Below are positions 41,177-51,565 of a DNA stretch of 64,000 nt, piece after piece; the stretch's first letter is position 1, and every line of letters begins with the position of its first letter. Below the pieces are notes generated by a model, which saw only the letters and a list, made by a program, of their open reading frames with translations, made no database searches and had not been told where the DNA came from. This DNA comes from Diaphorobacter sp. HDW4B. Lineage in GTDB: Bacteria; Pseudomonadota; Gammaproteobacteria; Burkholderiales; Burkholderiaceae_C. The stretch lies in the NCBI RefSeq assembly GCF_011305535.1, contig NZ_CP049905.1, positions 2,945,501-3,009,500 of the forward strand, given 5' to 3'. The position numbers and the translations under genes are program-made.

Positions 41177-41857
41177 ATGAACGGACTCACATGGTTGCGA
41201 CAAGGCGATGCCGTCACGCAGATCACGGCGGCGTTGCTGCTGCTGATGTCGGTGGCAAGCTGGGTCATCATTTTCTGGAAGGCGTGGCTCATGCGCCGCG
41301 CCCACGTGGACGTGCCGCGCAGCACGTCCGCTGTCTGGCAGGCCCCCACGCTAGCCGCCGCCAGTGAACAACTCCAGCAATGGGACCGCGAGAATCTTGT
41401 GCGTCCCATGGTGGATGCGGCGCTTGCGGCATCGAATCATTCCGCCGACACGCTGGCAGGTCAGGGCAGTCGCGCCCAACAGCTCACGCGCGTGCTGCGC
41501 AATGCCTTGCACCAGTCGATTGCGCGTCTCAAGTTCGGTCAGGTGCTGCTGGCGACGGTGGGCTCGACCGCTCCGTTCGTCGGTCTGCTGGGCACGGTCT
41601 GGGGCATTTATCACGCGCTCACCGGCATGGCGAGCGCGGGGCAGCTCACCATCGAACGCGTCGCCGGTCCGGTGGGCGAGGCGCTGATCATGACAGCCGC
41701 CGGTCTGGCTGTGGCGATTCCCGCTGTGCTGGCCTACAACGTCTACGGACGCATTCTGGGCAACGTCGAAGCCGACCTCGAAGGCTTTGCGCACGACCTG
41801 CGCGAGTTGCTGGCTGGCGACTCTGCGGACACACGAACTAGCCCGATGGGCGAGTGA
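41177..41857 (+). CDS. exbB: MotA/TolQ/ExbB proton channel family protein
   Basis: The 226-residue protein has an N-terminal helix (ITAALLLLMSVASWVIIFWKAW), a cytoplasmic loop and two C-terminal helices (LLATVGSTAPFVGLLGTVWGIYHAL, LIMTAAGLAVAIPAVLAYNVY) with the conserved Pro/Gly channel residues. It works with ExbD to power TonB from the proton gradient; the equally possible reading is TolQ. No tonB or tolA is next to it, and ExbD follows 15 bp later. Confidence 0.88.
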   Translation: MNGLTWLRQGDAVTQITAALLLLMSVASWVIIFWKAWLMRRAHVDVPRSTSAVWQAPTLAAASEQLQQWDRENLVRPMVDAALAASNHSADTLAGQGSRAQQLTRVLRNALHQSIARLKFGQVLLATVGSTAPFVGLLGTVWGIYHALTGMASAGQLTIERVAGPVGEALIMTAAGLAVAIPAVLAYNVYGRILGNVEADLEGFAHDLRELLAGDSADTRTSPMGE

Positions 41858-41872
41858 GCCGGAGCACGCACG

Positions 41873-42337
41873 ATGGCATTCGGTCGGCTTGAGCGCTCGC
41901 AGGAATCCAAGCCGATGAGCGACATCAACGTCACGCCGCTGGTGGATGTGATGCTGGTGCTGGTGGTGATCTTCATCCTCACCGCGCCGCTGCTGGCCAG
42001 CGCGATTCGCCTTGACCTGCCGCGCACCGATGGCGCGCAGCCCGGCGCGGCGGTTGAAAAGCCGGTGACCGTCGCCATCGACGCGGCCGGAAAAATCTAC
42101 CTGAACGACGACGCGCTGGAGCCGCAAGCGCTCGGCGACCGTTTGCGGCAGATCGCGTCGCAGCGCGTCGATTCCGAAGTGCAATTGCGTGCCGACACCA
42201 CCGTGCCCTACGGCCGCGTGGTCGAGCTCATGGGCGAACTGAACAAGGCCGGGCTGCACCGCATCGCGTTCGTGACCGAGCCCGTCACCAAGCCGGTTAC
42301 CAAGTCTGCCGCCAAGCCTGTGGTCGAAAAACCATAG
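41873..42337 (+). CDS. exbD: ExbD/TolR family biopolymer transport protein
   Basis: The 154-residue protein has one N-terminal membrane helix with the proton-carrying Asp (INVTPLVDVMLVLVVIFIL), then a periplasmic domain (VTVAIDAAGKIYLND, VQLRADTTVPYGRVVELMGELNKAGL). The Pro/Lys-rich C-terminal tail (KPVTKSAAKPVVEKP) is unusual in length. It pairs with the preceding ExbB. Confidence 0.88.
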   Translation: MAFGRLERSQESKPMSDINVTPLVDVMLVLVVIFILTAPLLASAIRLDLPRTDGAQPGAAVEKPVTVAIDAAGKIYLNDDALEPQALGDRLRQIASQRVDSEVQLRADTTVPYGRVVELMGELNKAGLHRIAFVTEPVTKPVTKSAAKPVVEKP

Positions 42338-42535
42338 CCTGCCAGCCTTCGCGCACCATTCGCGTATCGTTCGTTGATACTCAGCGTGTCGTTTCGTGAC
42401 ACCGCCAAGCGCAGGCACCGCGTGCCTTGCGCCCAGCCACTACATTCGTTCCGTGTCCTTTTGCAGGGAAAGATTGCATGCTTGCACAACAGTCTTGGAG
42501 CCGCGGCGGCTCCAGCCAAAACGGGGAGAGTTGCC

Positions 42536-43537
42536 ATGGATGAAGCCTTGTACCGGGTCGCGGCGCAATCGCCGCACGATGCGCAAACCTTGGCGCAACT
42601 GCACCGCGTGGCGACCTCGCCCGGCGAGCCGCGTTCGCTCGCGCGCCATCTGCATTGGGGGCTGCTCCTGGTGGCGGCCCTGCTGCTGGCCAGCGGGCTG
42701 ATCTTCTGGATCGCCGCCAACTGGCAGGATCAGACGCGCATGTTCAAGCTCATGCTGATCGAGGGTGCTTTGCTCGCGAGCATCGTGGCGTCGCTGGTCT
42801 GGCGGCGCGGGCGCATTGCCGCGCTGCTATGCGCCACGCTTGCGCTCGGCGGGCTGCTTGCGTTCATTGGGCAGACCTACCAGACGGGCGCGGATGCGTG
42901 GCAGCTGTTCGCCACCTGGGCGGCGCTGGCGCTGCTGTGGACGCTGCTGGCGCGCAGCGATGTGCTCTGGCTGGTGTGGGTGGGCATCGTGGCGACAGCC
43001 ATTGGCATGTGGTATGGGCACATGGATCTGTGGGACTTGCTGTTCCGTGGGCGCGCGATGGTCACGCAGCAGGCGGTCTACATGCTGCTGTGGCTGGCGC
43101 TTGCACTGGTTCCGTGGCTGGTGTCGCTGGTGCCGTGGACGCGCCATCGCAACGGCATGGCGTGGTGGTCGCACCGTGTGGCGCTCGCCATGGCGCTAGG
43201 GGCGTGGACGACGGTGGGTGTGATCGATCTGTTCGTGCGCGAGAGCAGCGGCCTGGCCTATCCGCTGAGTGGCTTGCTGATCGGCGCGGCGATGTTCGTG
43301 TCGTATCAGGGGCGGCTGCAGGATTTCGCTAGCCTGTGCCTTGCCACGCTCGCGGCGAATGTCTGGGTGCTGTCGCTGGTGGCGCGCGCGCTGTTCGATT
43401 CGGGTGATTCCGTGGGTTCGCTGTTCCTGTTCACGATCGCCACACTGGCCTGTCTTGGCGGCACCGTCACGGGTCTGCTCGCCGTGCAGCGCCAACTGCG
43501 TGCGCAATCCAGCGCAGCCAAGGGAGATGCGCAATGA
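42536..43537 (+). CDS. DUF2157 membrane protein
   Basis: The 333-residue protein starts with a soluble head (MDEALYRVAAQSPHDAQTLAQL) and continues with eight or nine hydrophobic helices; FIGQTYQTGADAWQLFATWA is the signature I associate with DUF2157 proteins. The start at 42536 follows ACGGGGAGAG. Its stop overlaps the next gene in an ATGA, so they are translationally coupled and presumably work together in the inner membrane. No biochemical role is known to me. Confidence 0.8.
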   Translation: MDEALYRVAAQSPHDAQTLAQLHRVATSPGEPRSLARHLHWGLLLVAALLLASGLIFWIAANWQDQTRMFKLMLIEGALLASIVASLVWRRGRIAALLCATLALGGLLAFIGQTYQTGADAWQLFATWAALALLWTLLARSDVLWLVWVGIVATAIGMWYGHMDLWDLLFRGRAMVTQQAVYMLLWLALALVPWLVSLVPWTRHRNGMAWWSHRVALAMALGAWTTVGVIDLFVRESSGLAYPLSGLLIGAAMFVSYQGRLQDFASLCLATLAANVWVLSLVARALFDSGDSVGSLFLFTIATLACLGGTVTGLLAVQRQLRAQSSAAKGDAQ

Positions 43538-45345
43538 ACTTCTTCTCATCCCAACCTTCTTGGTGGCCGCGCGCGCAGCAACTCGGCTTGGTGCAGGGCG
43601 ATGCGCCCTCGGCCAGCGCTGACGAAGAGCCGAGCATCTTCGTGATCGTGCTGGCGCTGATTGGCGCGTTTGTCTGCGCAATCACGGCGGGCGCGTTTCT
43701 GGTGGCGCTGGTCGATTCGAACTTCTGGTTTCGCAACCCGGCCTCCTATGTCTTCAGCCTGATCGGCCTCGTCGTTTCGGGCTTGCTGATGCGGCGCAAT
43801 CGCGGCGTGTTCGTGACCTGTCTCGCACTGGTGCTTTGGGGGCTGTTCTGCGGCCTGTTCATGATCCGGCTGTCGCACGATCTGCGCGGCGAGGATCGGG
43901 AAGTTCTGATCTTCTCCGGGCTGATCGCGCTGCTGCAGCTGGTGGGCGCGTCGATTGCGCATGCGCAGTGGATCAAGCGCATCATGGGCTTGGTGTTCGC
44001 GGTGGCGCTCTATGTGTGCCTGAGCCAGCTCGTCGACGATGTGGCGCTGCTTCAACTGACACATGGGGTGGGTGTGGTGCTGGCCGCTGCCTGGCTGGTG
44101 TGGCTGCGCAAGGAGCCCGAACTGCTGCAGAACGTGGCGCGCAGACCGGTGCTGGCGGGCTGGTCCGCATTTGCCGACAGTGCTGCCGTGGGCCTGCTCT
44201 TCATGTCGGTCTGGGGCTTTGCTGGCGGCGGCTGGGGCTACGGGATCATGTACTCGTTCTTCGGAGTGCGACGTTCGAGCGACATGGATCCGGACAACGT
44301 GCGTCTTCTCATCGGCATCGGTCGCACCTGGACATCGCTGCTGGTGCTGGTGGCCACAGGCCTGTTGTTCGTGCATTGGAAAAAGGCCGACATGGCCACA
44401 CGCCAGACGCTGCGCACCGTGCTCGGCGTGGGCGTGCTGCTGGCGGTGGCGGCGTGGTTCAGTCCGTCGCTGGGCGTGATCGCATTGATCGCTGCTGGCG
44501 CGCTGATCGGCGCGCGCTGGCGCATTGCGGTGCTGTGCGGTCTGGCGGCGTTGTGGGCGCTGTCGATGTTCTATTACAGCCTCGACTGGACGCTCGCGCA
44601 GAAGGGGCTGGGCTTGGCGGTCATGGGCGCGGTGCTGCTCGCGGGGCTGTATCTGCAGCGTGCTCTTGCGGGTCGTCAAGCGGCGGATGGTGGCGATCAA
44701 GGCATGCACATCGCCGCCTGGTCGCGCGTTCGTCTGGTGTGCCTGATTGCGGGTGCGCTGCTGATCTTCGGTCTGGTGAACTGGGATGTGCGCGGCAAGG
44801 AGCAGGTGATCGCCAACGGCCAGCCGGTGCTTGTGAAACTGGTTCCTGTGGACCCGCGCTCGCTGATGCAGGGCGACTACATGGCGCTGCGTTTCGATCT
44901 GCCGCCCCAAGTGCAGCAAGGGCTCAAAGAGACGCTGTTGCCCGTGGCCCGCGTGCGCGCATCGCTCGGGGTCAAGGGCGAGGCCAAAGTGCTGGGGCTG
45001 CTGGCCGATGGCGAGAAGGTGGGGGCGGGCGAGATCATTCTGCCGCTCAAGCAACTCAAAGGACAGTGGGTGCTGGTGACCGATGCCTATTTCTTCCCCG
45101 AAGGGACCGGCGTGGTGTTCGAGCGCGCGAAGTTCGGCGATTTCCGCGTGCTGCCCGATGGTCGCGCGCTGCTGGTCGGATTGGCCGACAAGGACGGAAA
45201 GCCGATTCCCGTGCCGCGTGCGCTGCCGAAAAAGGCCTCGCCTTGGATCGGCACCAACGAAGACGGCGAACCCATCGACGCAGCGTCGGAGGAGGCTGCA
45301 GCCGCTGCTGCTGACGCCGCAGCACCGGCCGCCAGCAGGCCGTGA
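43534..45345 (+). CDS. DUF4401 membrane protein with C-terminal GDYXXLXY domain
   Basis: The 603-residue protein has about twelve hydrophobic helices (roughly 35-400), then a soluble C-terminal domain with LMQGDYMALRFDL, the GDYXXLXY motif, and a terminal Ala-rich tail. In many bacteria DUF2157, DUF4401 and GDYXXLXY proteins are adjacent separate genes; here the latter two are one chain. The coupled upstream gene is DUF2157. The function is unknown; the soluble domain presumably faces the periplasm. Confidence 0.8.
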   Translation: MNFFSSQPSWWPRAQQLGLVQGDAPSASADEEPSIFVIVLALIGAFVCAITAGAFLVALVDSNFWFRNPASYVFSLIGLVVSGLLMRRNRGVFVTCLALVLWGLFCGLFMIRLSHDLRGEDREVLIFSGLIALLQLVGASIAHAQWIKRIMGLVFAVALYVCLSQLVDDVALLQLTHGVGVVLAAAWLVWLRKEPELLQNVARRPVLAGWSAFADSAAVGLLFMSVWGFAGGGWGYGIMYSFFGVRRSSDMDPDNVRLLIGIGRTWTSLLVLVATGLLFVHWKKADMATRQTLRTVLGVGVLLAVAAWFSPSLGVIALIAAGALIGARWRIAVLCGLAALWALSMFYYSLDWTLAQKGLGLAVMGAVLLAGLYLQRALAGRQAADGGDQGMHIAAWSRVRLVCLIAGALLIFGLVNWDVRGKEQVIANGQPVLVKLVPVDPRSLMQGDYMALRFDLPPQVQQGLKETLLPVARVRASLGVKGEAKVLGLLADGEKVGAGEIILPLKQLKGQWVLVTDAYFFPEGTGVVFERAKFGDFRVLPDGRALLVGLADKDGKPIPVPRALPKKASPWIGTNEDGEPIDAASEEAAAAAADAAAPAASRP

Positions 45346-45366
45346 GGCTGCTCGTGGCCTGGTGAA

Positions 45367-46647
45367 TTACAGCGATAGCACTCCCACCTCGTTCTGTCGC
45401 AGGCCCACCTTCACGTCGTTGCCCGACGGGTTCTGGAACGCGTGCAGGCCGAACTCCGGCAGGATGGCCATCAGGTGGTCGAAGATGTCGCCCTGGATCA
45501 TCTCGTACTCCTGCAGCGCAGTGGTCGAGGTGAAGGCGTAGATCTCCAGTGGCGTGCCGTTGGTGGTGCTCTCCATCATGCGGGCCATCATCAGCATGTC
45601 CTGGCGCAGGCGCGGATGGGCTTTCAGATAAGCGTTCACGTAGGCGCGGAAGGTGCCCAGATTGGTGAGCTTGCGCAGGTTCACCACTTCGTGTGCCATG
45701 TCGGGGGCCTTCTGGGCGAAGTCGTCGTTGAAGTGGTCGATCTCGCGCGTCTTGCTGTCCAGATAGGGCTTGAGCAGCGCGATGTGCGAAAGCTCCTGCA
45801 CTTCCGAATCCGAGAGAAAGCGCACGGTGGCGTTGTCGATCAGGATGCTGCGCTTGATGCGGCGACCGCCCGACTCGGACATGCCGCGCCAGTTCTTGAA
45901 GCTCTCGCTCATCAGCCGCCAGGTGGGAATGGTGGTGATGGTGTTGTCCCAGTTGCGGATCTTCACCGTGTTCAGCGCCATGTCCACGACCATGCCGTCC
46001 GCGCCGACCTGGTCCATCTGCAGCCAGTCGCCCACATGCAGCATGTCGTTGCCCGCAAGCTGCACACCGGCGGTGAACGACAGAATCGTGTCCTTGAACA
46101 CCAGCATCAGCACCGCCGACATCGCGCCCAGGCCGGACAGCAGGATCAGCGGCGAGCGGTCGATCAGCGCGCCGATCATGATGATGCCCATGACGATCAT
46201 GGTGAGCAGTTGGCCGAGCTGCACATAGCTTTTGATCGAGCGCGTCTGGCTGGCCTGCAGAATCGCCTCGCGGTTGTGCTCCTCGATGGAGTCGAGCACG
46301 GCCATCACCACGCGCCCCACGGCCAGCACGGTGCAGGCCACGGCCACGTTGTGGATGATGTTGGTGAGCGTCTTGCCCAGGTGCGGCACGGCGAAGACGC
46401 CCACCTGAAACACCAGCGACGGCACGACCTGCGACAGCCGCCGGAGCACGCGCTCGCGCAGCGAGGTCAGCAACCAGCCCGCAGGCAGGTTCTGCGCCAG
46501 ACGCGGCACGATCTTCAACAAAATGGTGCGGGCGATGAAGCGCAGCACATAGGCCAGCACTGAAAGCCCGCACAGGCCGATGGCGGTCTGCATCCAGGGG
46601 TCGAGATGTTGAATGGCGACGTAGAGTTCTTGGAGGTAGGTTTTCAC
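45367..46647 (-). CDS. ybdG: mechanosensitive ion channel, YbdG/MscM type
   Basis: The 426-residue protein closely follows E. coli YbdG: several N-terminal helices, then [25 protein letters not shown] (pore helix), [83 protein letters not shown] and [14 protein letters not shown]. It opens under membrane tension during hypo-osmotic shock. The start is uncertain: GTG 46647 (KTYLQELYV) is the best by length; a later ATG at 46590 is possible. It is transcribed away from leuS. Confidence 0.88.
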   Translation of the reverse strand: MKTYLQELYVAIQHLDPWMQTAIGLCGLSVLAYVLRFIARTILLKIVPRLAQNLPAGWLLTSLRERVLRRLSQVVPSLVFQVGVFAVPHLGKTLTNIIHNVAVACTVLAVGRVVMAVLDSIEEHNREAILQASQTRSIKSYVQLGQLLTMIVMGIIMIGALIDRSPLILLSGLGAMSAVLMLVFKDTILSFTAGVQLAGNDMLHVGDWLQMDQVGADGMVVDMALNTVKIRNWDNTITTIPTWRLMSESFKNWRGMSESGGRRIKRSILIDNATVRFLSDSEVQELSHIALLKPYLDSKTREIDHFNDDFAQKAPDMAHEVVNLRKLTNLGTFRAYVNAYLKAHPRLRQDMLMMARMMESTTNGTPLEIYAFTSTTALQEYEMIQGDIFDHLMAILPEFGLHAFQNPSGNDVKVGLRQNEVGVLSL

Positions 46648-47052
46648 GAGAGGACAATGCGGCGGCCCGCGCGAGGGGCGCAGGACGGGCGGCAAATGGG
46701 TGATCGGGTTGTCGGCAAGAGGGCGGGCAGCAAGAGCAAACTGGCCGCTGCGAGGCCCGCAAAGCGCCCGCAAGTCGTCAAACTTGAGAGCATCAGCGTC
46801 ATGCCGGATGGGCATGAATGCCGAAATAGACGGTTATTTTCTCACGGGGTGCAAACCCCATGCTTACAGGGCGGCTTACCCAGGCGCGCACAGCCCCTCC
46901 GAATCGGGGATCGGGACAAACGCCTACAATCTTCGACCATTCGGCTCGCATTGACCCCGGTTGCCTGCAGGAGCGCTTCAAGTTCGCTTCCTGAAGGCTG
47001 GTTTGATCGCGTTGGGTGTGGCGGCCGCATTCATTCCAATTTTCGAGTTCCC
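46648..47052. other. non-coding region between ybdG and leuS
   Basis: No gene is supported in 405 bp. A GGGG-TGCAAA-CCCC hairpin lies at about 46844-46857. TACAAT at 46925-46930 could be a -10 box for leuS, but no good -35 is seen 16-18 bp upstream. No T-box or other riboswitch pattern was recognised. Confidence 0.45.
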
Positions 47053-49725
47053 ATGCAAGACAAGTACAACCACTCCGAAGTGGAGCGCGCAGCGCAAAGC
47101 CACTGGACCGCCAACGATGCCTATCGCGTGACCGAAGACGCGGGCAAGCAGAAGTTCTACGCCTGCTCCATGCTGCCGTACCCCAGCGGCAAGCTGCACA
47201 TGGGCCACGTGCGCAACTACACCATCAACGACATGCTCACGCGCCAGTTGCGCATGAAGGGCTTCAACGTCTTGATGCCGATGGGCTGGGACGCCTTCGG
47301 TCTGCCCGCTGAAAACGCCGCCTTGAAGAACAAGGTGCCGCCTGCCAAGTGGACCTACGAAAACATCGCCTACATGAAGGGCCAGATGCAGGCCATGGGT
47401 CTGGCCATCGACTGGAGCCGCGAAGTCGCCACCTGCGATCCGGACTACTACAAGTGGAACCAGTGGCTGTTCCTCAAGATGCTGGAAACCGGCGTCGCCT
47501 ACCGCAAGACCCAGGTCGTGAACTGGGACCCGGTGGACCAGACCGTGCTCGCCAACGAACAGGTGATCGACGGCCGTGGCTGGCGTACCGGCGCGCTGGT
47601 GGAAAAGCGCGAGATTCCCGGCTACTACCTCGCCATCACCCAATACGCGCAAGAGCTGCTCGACCACGTGCAGATCGGCAACCCCAAGGCCACGCTGACC
47701 GGCTGGCCCGACAAGGTGCGCCTGATGCAGGAAAACTGGATCGGCAAGTCCGCAGGCGTGCGCTTTGCGTTCACGCACGACATCAAGGGTACTGACGGCC
47801 AGCTCATTCAAGACGGCAAGATGTACGTCTTCACCACGCGCGCCGACACCATCATGGGCGTGACCTTCTGCGCCGTGGCACCTGAGCATCCGCTCGCCAC
47901 GCACGCCGCGGCCACCAACCCCCAACTCGCAGCCTTCATCGAAGAATGCAAGAAGGGCGGCACGACCGAGGCCGAACTTGCCGTCAAGGAAAAAGAAGGT
48001 CTGCCCACGGGCCTGACCGTCACGCACCCCATCACCGGCAAGCAGGTCGATGTGTGGGTGGGCAATTACGTGCTCATGAGCTACGGCGACGGTGCCGTGA
48101 TGGGCGTGCCCGCGCATGACGAGCGCGACTTCGCGTTTGCGCTCAAGTACCAACTGCCGATCCAGCAAGTGGTGGCCGTCGAAGGCGAAACCTACGACGC
48201 CACACAATGGCACGACTGGTATGGCGACAAGGAACGCGGCGTCACCATCCACTCTGGCGAGTTCAACGGCCTGAGCCACAAGGACGCGGTCGCTGCAGTT
48301 GCCAAGCTGCTCGAATCCAAGGGCCTTGGCGAACTCAAGACCACATGGCGTCTGCGCGACTGGGGTATCAGCCGCCAGCGCTACTGGGGCACGCCGATCC
48401 CGATCATCCACTGCGAAGACTGCGGCGCACAGCCAGTGCCTGAAAAAGACTTGCCCGTGGTGCTGCCGCAAGACCTCGTGCCCGATGGCTCCGGCAACCC
48501 GCTCGTCAAGAGCGAAGCCTTCCACGCTGGCGTGGTCTGCCCCTGCTGCGGCAAGCCCGCTCGCCGCGAGACCGACACGATGGACACCTTCGTGGACAGC
48601 TCGTGGTACTTCATGCGCTATTGCGACGCGAAGAACCGCGAGAAGATGGTGGCCGACGGCGCTGAATACTGGATGCCGATGGACCAGTACATCGGCGGTA
48701 TCGAACACGCGATTCTTCACCTGCTGTACGCCCGTTTCTGGACCAAGGTGATGCGCGACATGGGCCTCGTGAAGATCGACGAGCCCTTCACCAAGCTGCT
48801 CACGCAGGGCATGGTGCTGCGCGGCGCGTTCTCGCAGAAGGCCGAGAGCGGCGCAAAGGTCTACTACTGGGAAAAGGACGTCGACGTCATCAAGAATGAG
48901 AACGACGTGGTGATCGGTGGCACGCTGAAGGCCGACGGCTCGAAGCTCGACTACGAGATGACCACCATGTCCAAGTCGAAGAACAACGGTGTTGATCCGC
49001 AGGACCTGATCGAGAAGTACGGCGCGGACACCGCACGTCTGTACACCATGTTCACCGCGCCACCGGAACTCACGCTGGAGTGGAACGAGTTCGCCGTCGA
49101 AGGCAGCTACCGTTTCCTGCGCCGCGTGTACAACTTCGGTGCCAAGTTGTCGGCTCCCGAGTTTGACGCTGCACGCGCCAAGGCCACAGGCAAGAACGGC
49201 GTGGCGGGTGTCACGTTCAGCAAGGAAGCCAAGGCGCTGCGTCTGGAAATTCACACCGTGCTCAAGCAGGTGGATTACGACTACCAGCGCATGCAGTACA
49301 ACACTGTGGTCTCCGGCGCGATGAAGATGATCAACGCGCTCGAAGACTTCAAGGCGCTTGATTCCGAAGGCGGCCGCGAAGCCGCAGTCGAATGCTTCGG
49401 CATTCTGGTGCGCGCGCTGTACCCCGCAACGCCTCACCTCGGCCACGCGCTGTGGAGCGAGCTGGGTTATGCCAAGGCACAGGGCGATCTGCTCGACACG
49501 TCATGGCCCCAAGTCGATCCGCAAGCACTGGTGCAGGACGAGATCGAACTCATGCTGCAAGTGAACGGCAAGCTGCGCGGCTCCATCGTCGTGGCGGCTG
49601 GTGCCGACAAGGCTACGATCGAAGCGGCAGCGCTTGCGAACGAGGAATACCAGAAGTTCGCCGAAGGCAAGGCCCCGAAGAAGATCATCGTGGTGCCGGG
49701 TCGTCTGGTCAACGTGGTCGTTTGA
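47053..49725 (+). CDS. leuS: leucyl-tRNA synthetase
   Basis: The 890-residue class I synthetase charges tRNA-Leu. Visible: HIGH region as [35 protein letters not shown], the CP1 editing domain ([39 protein letters not shown]), [14 protein letters not shown] and [24 protein letters not shown] split around the zinc site, [17 protein letters not shown], and the KMSKS loop as [13 protein letters not shown], where the first Lys is Thr. I start at ATG 47053 ([12 protein letters not shown]). The stop is followed after 44 bp by lptE, in the common leuS-lptE-holA order. Confidence 0.96.
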   Translation: MQDKYNHSEVERAAQSHWTANDAYRVTEDAGKQKFYACSMLPYPSGKLHMGHVRNYTINDMLTRQLRMKGFNVLMPMGWDAFGLPAENAALKNKVPPAKWTYENIAYMKGQMQAMGLAIDWSREVATCDPDYYKWNQWLFLKMLETGVAYRKTQVVNWDPVDQTVLANEQVIDGRGWRTGALVEKREIPGYYLAITQYAQELLDHVQIGNPKATLTGWPDKVRLMQENWIGKSAGVRFAFTHDIKGTDGQLIQDGKMYVFTTRADTIMGVTFCAVAPEHPLATHAAATNPQLAAFIEECKKGGTTEAELAVKEKEGLPTGLTVTHPITGKQVDVWVGNYVLMSYGDGAVMGVPAHDERDFAFALKYQLPIQQVVAVEGETYDATQWHDWYGDKERGVTIHSGEFNGLSHKDAVAAVAKLLESKGLGELKTTWRLRDWGISRQRYWGTPIPIIHCEDCGAQPVPEKDLPVVLPQDLVPDGSGNPLVKSEAFHAGVVCPCCGKPARRETDTMDTFVDSSWYFMRYCDAKNREKMVADGAEYWMPMDQYIGGIEHAILHLLYARFWTKVMRDMGLVKIDEPFTKLLTQGMVLRGAFSQKAESGAKVYYWEKDVDVIKNENDVVIGGTLKADGSKLDYEMTTMSKSKNNGVDPQDLIEKYGADTARLYTMFTAPPELTLEWNEFAVEGSYRFLRRVYNFGAKLSAPEFDAARAKATGKNGVAGVTFSKEAKALRLEIHTVLKQVDYDYQRMQYNTVVSGAMKMINALEDFKALDSEGGREAAVECFGILVRALYPATPHLGHALWSELGYAKAQGDLLDTSWPQVDPQALVQDEIELMLQVNGKLRGSIVVAAGADKATIEAAALANEEYQKFAEGKAPKKIIVVPGRLVNVVV

Positions 49726-49769
49726 TGCTGGATCACTCAGCGCGCTCAACAGGAAAGAAGCCAGGCCAC

Positions 49770-50285
49770 ATGATGCAAAAACGTACCGTTCTCACCATGC
49801 TCGCTGCCATGCCGATTCTCTCGGCATGTGGCTTTCGCCTGCGCGGCGCGCCTGATTTCCAGTTCAAGTCGATCTTCGTGAAGGCACCGCCCAGCTCGCA
49901 GCTCGCCCGCGAACTGGTGCGCAACCTCAAGGGCGCTGGCGGCAACGTCACGGTGATCACCGACGTGGCCGACATCGCGCAGGCCGAAGTGGTCTGCAAC
50001 ATCCTCTCCGAAAACCGCGACCGCATCGTCGTCGGTCTGAACGCCTCCGGTCAGGTCCGCGAGTTGCAACTGCGCCTGCGCATGCACTTCTCGCTGACCG
50101 GCCCGAACGGCGAGGAATACGTGCCGAACACCGAGTTGCTGCAACAGCGCGACGTGAGCTACAACGAATCCATCGCGCTGTCGAAAGAGGGCGAAGAGGC
50201 CATGCTGTTCAAGAACATGCAGACCGATCTGGTCCAGCAGCTCATGCGCCGCCTCGCCAAGGTCAAGCTCATTCCGGTAAGTTGA
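49770..50285 (+). CDS. lptE: LPS-assembly lipoprotein LptE
   Basis: The 171-residue lipoprotein has the lipobox ILSAC (Cys near 20) followed by GFRLRGAPDFQFKSIFV, the LptE start. It plugs the LptD beta-barrel that places LPS in the outer membrane. Two ATGs at 49770 and 49773 are usable after AGGAAAGAAG. The leuS-lptE-holA order confirms the identity. Confidence 0.93.
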   Translation: MMQKRTVLTMLAAMPILSACGFRLRGAPDFQFKSIFVKAPPSSQLARELVRNLKGAGGNVTVITDVADIAQAEVVCNILSENRDRIVVGLNASGQVRELQLRLRMHFSLTGPNGEEYVPNTELLQQRDVSYNESIALSKEGEEAMLFKNMQTDLVQQLMRRLAKVKLIPVS

Positions 50286-50302
50286 CCGATCTTCTGTCTT
50301 CA

Positions 50303-50320
50303 CGAAGCCTTACGGCTTCG
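50303..50320 (+). other. hairpin between lptE and holA
   Basis: CGAAGCC-TTAC-GGCTTCG is a perfect 7-bp stem with a tetraloop, 18 bp after the lptE stop, without a T-run. It might stabilise the lptE 3' end. The rest of the 217-bp spacer shows nothing else. Confidence 0.35.
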
Positions 50321-50502
50321 ATGGGCTACCCTTGGAGAGACGCCAATATGGCCCTTGATACTTTGTTGCGCGTCCTTGCCGTACCCAAGTACTGTCTGAG
50401 TCCGCGCGTCGCGTCTCAAGGGCCATCTTGGCGTTGTGGGGGTTGATCGTGTCGTGGTTTGCTCCGCTGCGTGAGCTGTCTTTTCTTTCTCGGGACTGAT
50501 GT

Positions 50503-51555
50503 ATGCAAGTCGCTTTGAACCAGCTGTCTGCACACCTGCAAAAAGGCGTCAAACCGCTCTACGTGCTGCATGGCGACGAGCCACTGCTGCAGCAGGAAGC
50601 CATGGATGCCATCCGCGCCGTGGCGCGTGAATCGGGCTACACCGAACGCAACAGCTTCACTGCGCAGGGCGCGCATTTCGACTGGAGCGGCGTGCTCGCG
50701 GCGGGTGGCTCGCTCTCGCTGTTTGCCGACAAGCAGGTCATCGAAATCCGCATCCCCAGCGGCAAGCCCGGCAAGGACGGCGGCGCGGCCCTGCAGCAGA
50801 TCGCGCAGGACGCCGCAGGCAGCGACAGCACCCTCACCGTCGTGATGCTGCCGCGCCTGGACAAGGCCACCAAGACCGGCGCATGGTTCAGTGCGCTGGA
50901 CTCCGCAGGCATCAGCATCCAGATCGACCCCGTCGAACGCGGCGCACTGCCGCAGTGGATTGCACAGCGCCTCGCCAACCAAGGTCAGCGCGTCGTGCCC
51001 GGCGAAGAAGGCCAGCGCACGCTCACCTTCTTTGCCGACCGCGTGGAAGGCAACCTGCTCGCCGCACACCAGGAAATCCAGAAACTCGCGCTGCTTTATC
51101 CGCAAGGCGAACTCACCTGGTCGCAGGTCGAGCAAGCCGTGCTCAACGTCGCACGCTACGACGTCTTCAAACTCTCCGAAGCCGTGCTCAGCGGCAACGT
51201 CGCCCGCATGCAGCGCATGATGGACGGCCTGCAAGCCGAAGGTGAAGCTGAAGTGCTGGTGCACTGGGCACTGGCCGAAGACATCCGCTCCTTGAAGCGT
51301 GTGAAAGACGCCATGAACGCAGGCAAACCCCTGCCCATGGCCCTGCGCGAAAACCGCGTCTGGGGACCGAAGGAACGCCTGTTCGAACGCGTGCTGCCCA
51401 GCGTCGGCGACGCCGCCCTGTCACGGCTGCTGCAATCCGCCCACATCGTGGACGGCATCGTCAAAGGTTTGAAGCAACCCGACTGGCCGCAGGATGGCTG
51501 GCTGGCGCTGCAGCGGTTGGCGTTGCAGTTGTGCAAGACGTGTGGGGCGCGTTAG
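50503..51555 (+). CDS. holA: DNA polymerase III subunit delta
   Basis: The 350-residue clamp-loader subunit has the HolA pattern: LQKGVKPLYVLHGDEPLLQQEAMDAIRA at the N-terminus (split by a degenerate Walker A), the LPRLDKATKTGAWFSAL strand, ADRVEGNLLAAHQEIQKLALLYP and ALAEDIRSLKRVKDAMNAG near the end. It opens the beta clamp. Start ATG 50503 is typical (MQVALNQLSAHLQ). It is the last gene of the leuS-lptE-holA set. Confidence 0.94.
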   Translation: MQVALNQLSAHLQKGVKPLYVLHGDEPLLQQEAMDAIRAVARESGYTERNSFTAQGAHFDWSGVLAAGGSLSLFADKQVIEIRIPSGKPGKDGGAALQQIAQDAAGSDSTLTVVMLPRLDKATKTGAWFSALDSAGISIQIDPVERGALPQWIAQRLANQGQRVVPGEEGQRTLTFFADRVEGNLLAAHQEIQKLALLYPQGELTWSQVEQAVLNVARYDVFKLSEAVLSGNVARMQRMMDGLQAEGEAEVLVHWALAEDIRSLKRVKDAMNAGKPLPMALRENRVWGPKERLFERVLPSVGDAALSRLLQSAHIVDGIVKGLKQPDWPQDGWLALQRLALQLCKTCGAR

Positions 51556-51565
51556 CCATTTGGAC

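Noticed and set aside
46844-46930. Promoter or riboswitch for leuS
   Set aside because: TACAAT is a fair -10 box, but no matching -35 and no T-box elements were found, so it is only mentioned in the spacer entry.
46978-49446. Minus-strand open frame of over 800 codons opposite leuS
   Set aside because: leuS has every synthetase motif in the plus frame; the antisense product is His/Val-rich and unlike any protein.
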